From NCBI GenBank assembly GCA_036850595.1, contig CM072151.1, positions 14,485,307 through 14,549,306 on the forward strand: 64,000 nt of DNA, written 5' to 3'. How positions within the stretch are numbered: the first letter of the stretch is position 1; every line of letters starts with the position of its first letter. This DNA comes from Rhyacichthys aspro. Its lineage: Eukaryota > Chordata > Actinopteri > Gobiiformes > Rhyacichthyidae. Shown here one piece after another: positions 61,976 through 64,000 of this stretch. The notes beneath the pieces were generated by a model. That model worked only from the letters and a program-made list of their open reading frames with translations. It had not been told where the DNA came from and did no database searches. Position numbers and translations under genes: made by a program.

Positions 61976-62360
61976 TATCAAAAAATTATAGTCACAATAT
62001 TTGTATTATTACTGTTATTACCTAAAGCGTGTAGACCCTCTATTTATCTGCGACAAAGCCTTAATAATTACAAAGAGAATTGAGTAATTAGAACAGACAT
62101 TATTTCACACAGTTGTTTCTTGCGTGAATTTATGTGATCCAAAGGGTGTGTACATAAATAAATATTTCATTAATATGCACAAATATATGACCGATTAGCA
62201 CGAATCTGCCAAACATATGCTAATTTTCTATGTGCATCTGTCGTTAATTACAGATATGGAGCTGGGAATGGCTCGAAGGAATCAACGAGGGCATGTGCGA
62301 CAGTATCCCTCCCAGCTCTGCCATTCCTGTCCATTGTGATGTGAACGTATGCTGAGATTA
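61976..62360. promoter_or_regulatory. Enhancer-like stretch with homeodomain cores
   Basis: AATAATTAC, GAGTAATTAG, TTCATTAATATGC, GCTAATTTTC and CGTTAATTAC occur within 300 bases, with little simple repeat. Candidate conserved noncoding element; untested. Confidence 0.4.
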
Positions 62361-64000
62361 TAGATGACATGGGTGTTGTTTTTGTTTTGTCCACGCATGA
62401 TAATGATGATGTTGCTTTTGAGGTTACCATGTGGTGCATTACCCAGAGTTATTGTGATTAAAGAAACATCTTTTCAGCATGAAAGCTCACTCTGCTTTAA
62501 GAGGTCACTGCCTATTGTTCCTTTTTATTTTTTTTTCCAGAACATGCAAAATGGCGGTGCACTAAATGCTTAGGAAACAGCTGAATGTAAACTATCATTT
62601 TATAACTCATTGTTCCAGTTTGTGCCAATGCTAGTGGTGTAATCTGATTTTTACTTTCAATTTTAAAATAATTTGTTTTGCATATTTTTTTCTCTTCTAA
62701 GCTGCCTGTTGCACAACTAATTTACATAACAGTTTAGGCTTTTGTGGCCGTTAGATGCACTCAGTATGTGTCTGGGTGAAGTATAGTGTGTTTTTATTCT
62801 TTTTCTGCCGCCCCTCCCTCTCTTCAGCCTGGCTGCCCTTGTACATGCACTCCATGTCAGACCCAGCTGTTACTACAAACTACTTGGAGGGCTTACAAGC
62901 CTCATTGCTAAAACTGACAACAGCACTATTCTTACTCAAAGCCTAACGTCTTCTGGAAAAAGTGAGAATATGAGAGATTTTCTACTTCCACTAAAAATAA
63001 TTTTTCCCTAACAGATGTTTCTATCTGTTAAATTTCATCTTTTGATGAATACGTTCCTCAGAGAAACCTTCTGAATAACTACCAGACATATAACTCAGGA
63101 TGCACTTTATTTAATTGTTTTCTGATGCTTCAGCCATCGTTTCATTATCTTTCCATTTGTATGTGTGTGTCCTGTGCGTGGTATGTTTGTGAAGGTATTT
63201 ATGGCCCATATGTGCGTTTGTTCCTTGCTCTAACCCCATTACATTCCTAAGATGGTCCATGAGACTAATTAATGTTCTGTGCAGAGGCTTTTCTTTTACC
63301 CATGGGGACACCCAATGGATTATTTACCTATATGTCCTATTGACAGCAAATCCCCTGTCCCACTGGTAACCTCGGCAAACAGACAATTTAGGCCTATAGC
63401 ATGGAATAAAAATGGAAAGGCCATATTGTATTGCATATTGCTCATTAAGTGTTAATTTTGTTATTCAATTTACATCATAGATTTTTTTTTTGTTGTTGTT
63501 TGGTAGCAGCTTGTTGTCTTTGTGTGTTTTATTTTTTTGTAAATAATACATGGTTAGAATTTATGAACACACAGCATGGTGATTTTGGAGGTTGTTGACA
63601 GGAAACAAAGAGGGGTCATTTTAACTTCCCTTTTCTTTGGCAAGGTTTGCCCTCAGGTTAAAAACAACATCTGTCTAACACCTACATACACTTTTCTATA
63701 GAGTGCTTATTGTGTCTTTGTGCGCAAGCAAACTCAGGCAAACAGGCAAAATTATGTGTATATTGACTAAAGGCTGGTTATTTTCATTTTTTAATTAGCA
63801 GTTAGTGACCTAATACATTGTTATGTATAATTTGTGTAGGCACATGTGTATGTTTCTGTTAAACCTACAAATGGCATTTTTGTTTCACTTCTTAGTTTAC
63901 TCTCATTTGACACGTCCCTATCCCATCAGCTTTTTCTTATTTTTGTGAAATACATCCCACCAACAGCACTACATTAGGGTCCTATAGCTTCTCCTCTAAC
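62361..64000. other. Noncoding sequence to the window end
   Basis: Nothing recognised. T-rich runs near 62523-62540 and 63482-63540. Confidence 0.5.

Noticed and set aside
62755..62946. Possible exon after an acceptor-like CTTCAG
   Set aside because: No donor, no partner exon, and a peptide resembling nothing known.
1..64000. CRISPR arrays, tRNA or rRNA genes, viral insertions
   Set aside because: None seen; no regular direct-repeat arrays or tRNA box B sequences were noticed on either strand.

Overview
The window is vertebrate nuclear DNA. Genes are split by short GT-AG introns, there is no operon structure, dinucleotide repeats are abundant, and coding density is low. The gene content (a foxq2 gene next to PIAS4, MAP2K2 and ZBTB7A orthologues) and the compact introns point to a teleost, probably a spiny-rayed fish; the species cannot be read from the sequence. 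The three right-hand genes correspond to a block on human 19p13.3.

Layout. 1-19.8 kb has no recognisable protein gene. It is a CpG-poor desert with many homeodomain-type and ATCGAT/ATTGAT motifs, a cluster of nuclear-receptor direct repeats at 13.1-14.4 kb, a CpG-rich patch at 17.0-17.6 kb, microsatellites, and one decayed Penelope-like retroelement at 15.8-16.75 kb. That element has long inverted arms, a broken GIY-YIG endonuclease and a hammerhead-ribozyme-like core. 20.0-21.8 kb holds foxq2 on the minus strand (two coding exons, TATA box, minimal uORF). It lies head-to-head with pias4 (23.5-28.0 kb, plus strand, 11 coding exons, 509 aa). map2k2 follows (32.2-35.6 kb, plus, 11 coding exons, 397 aa), then a 9 kb interval with candidate 5' exons and promoter-like patches, then zbtb7a (46.4-50.45 kb, plus, three coding exons, 600 aa). 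50.5-64 kb is noncoding, with a G-rich tract, a hairpin next to a DR3 element, a CTCF-like site and two stretches that look like conserved enhancers.

Roles. FoxQ2 is a forkhead repressor carrying an EH1 (Groucho-binding) motif; it has been linked to blue-cone identity in zebrafish. PIAS4 is a SUMO E3 ligase, MAP2K2 is the ERK-activating dual-specificity kinase, and ZBTB7A is a BTB/zinc-finger repressor. They are independent genes kept together by ancestral synteny rather than one pathway. All exon joins given here were checked by hand for splice dinucleotides and reading-frame phase. Regulatory calls are motif matches only. Conservation, expression and chromatin could not be tested.
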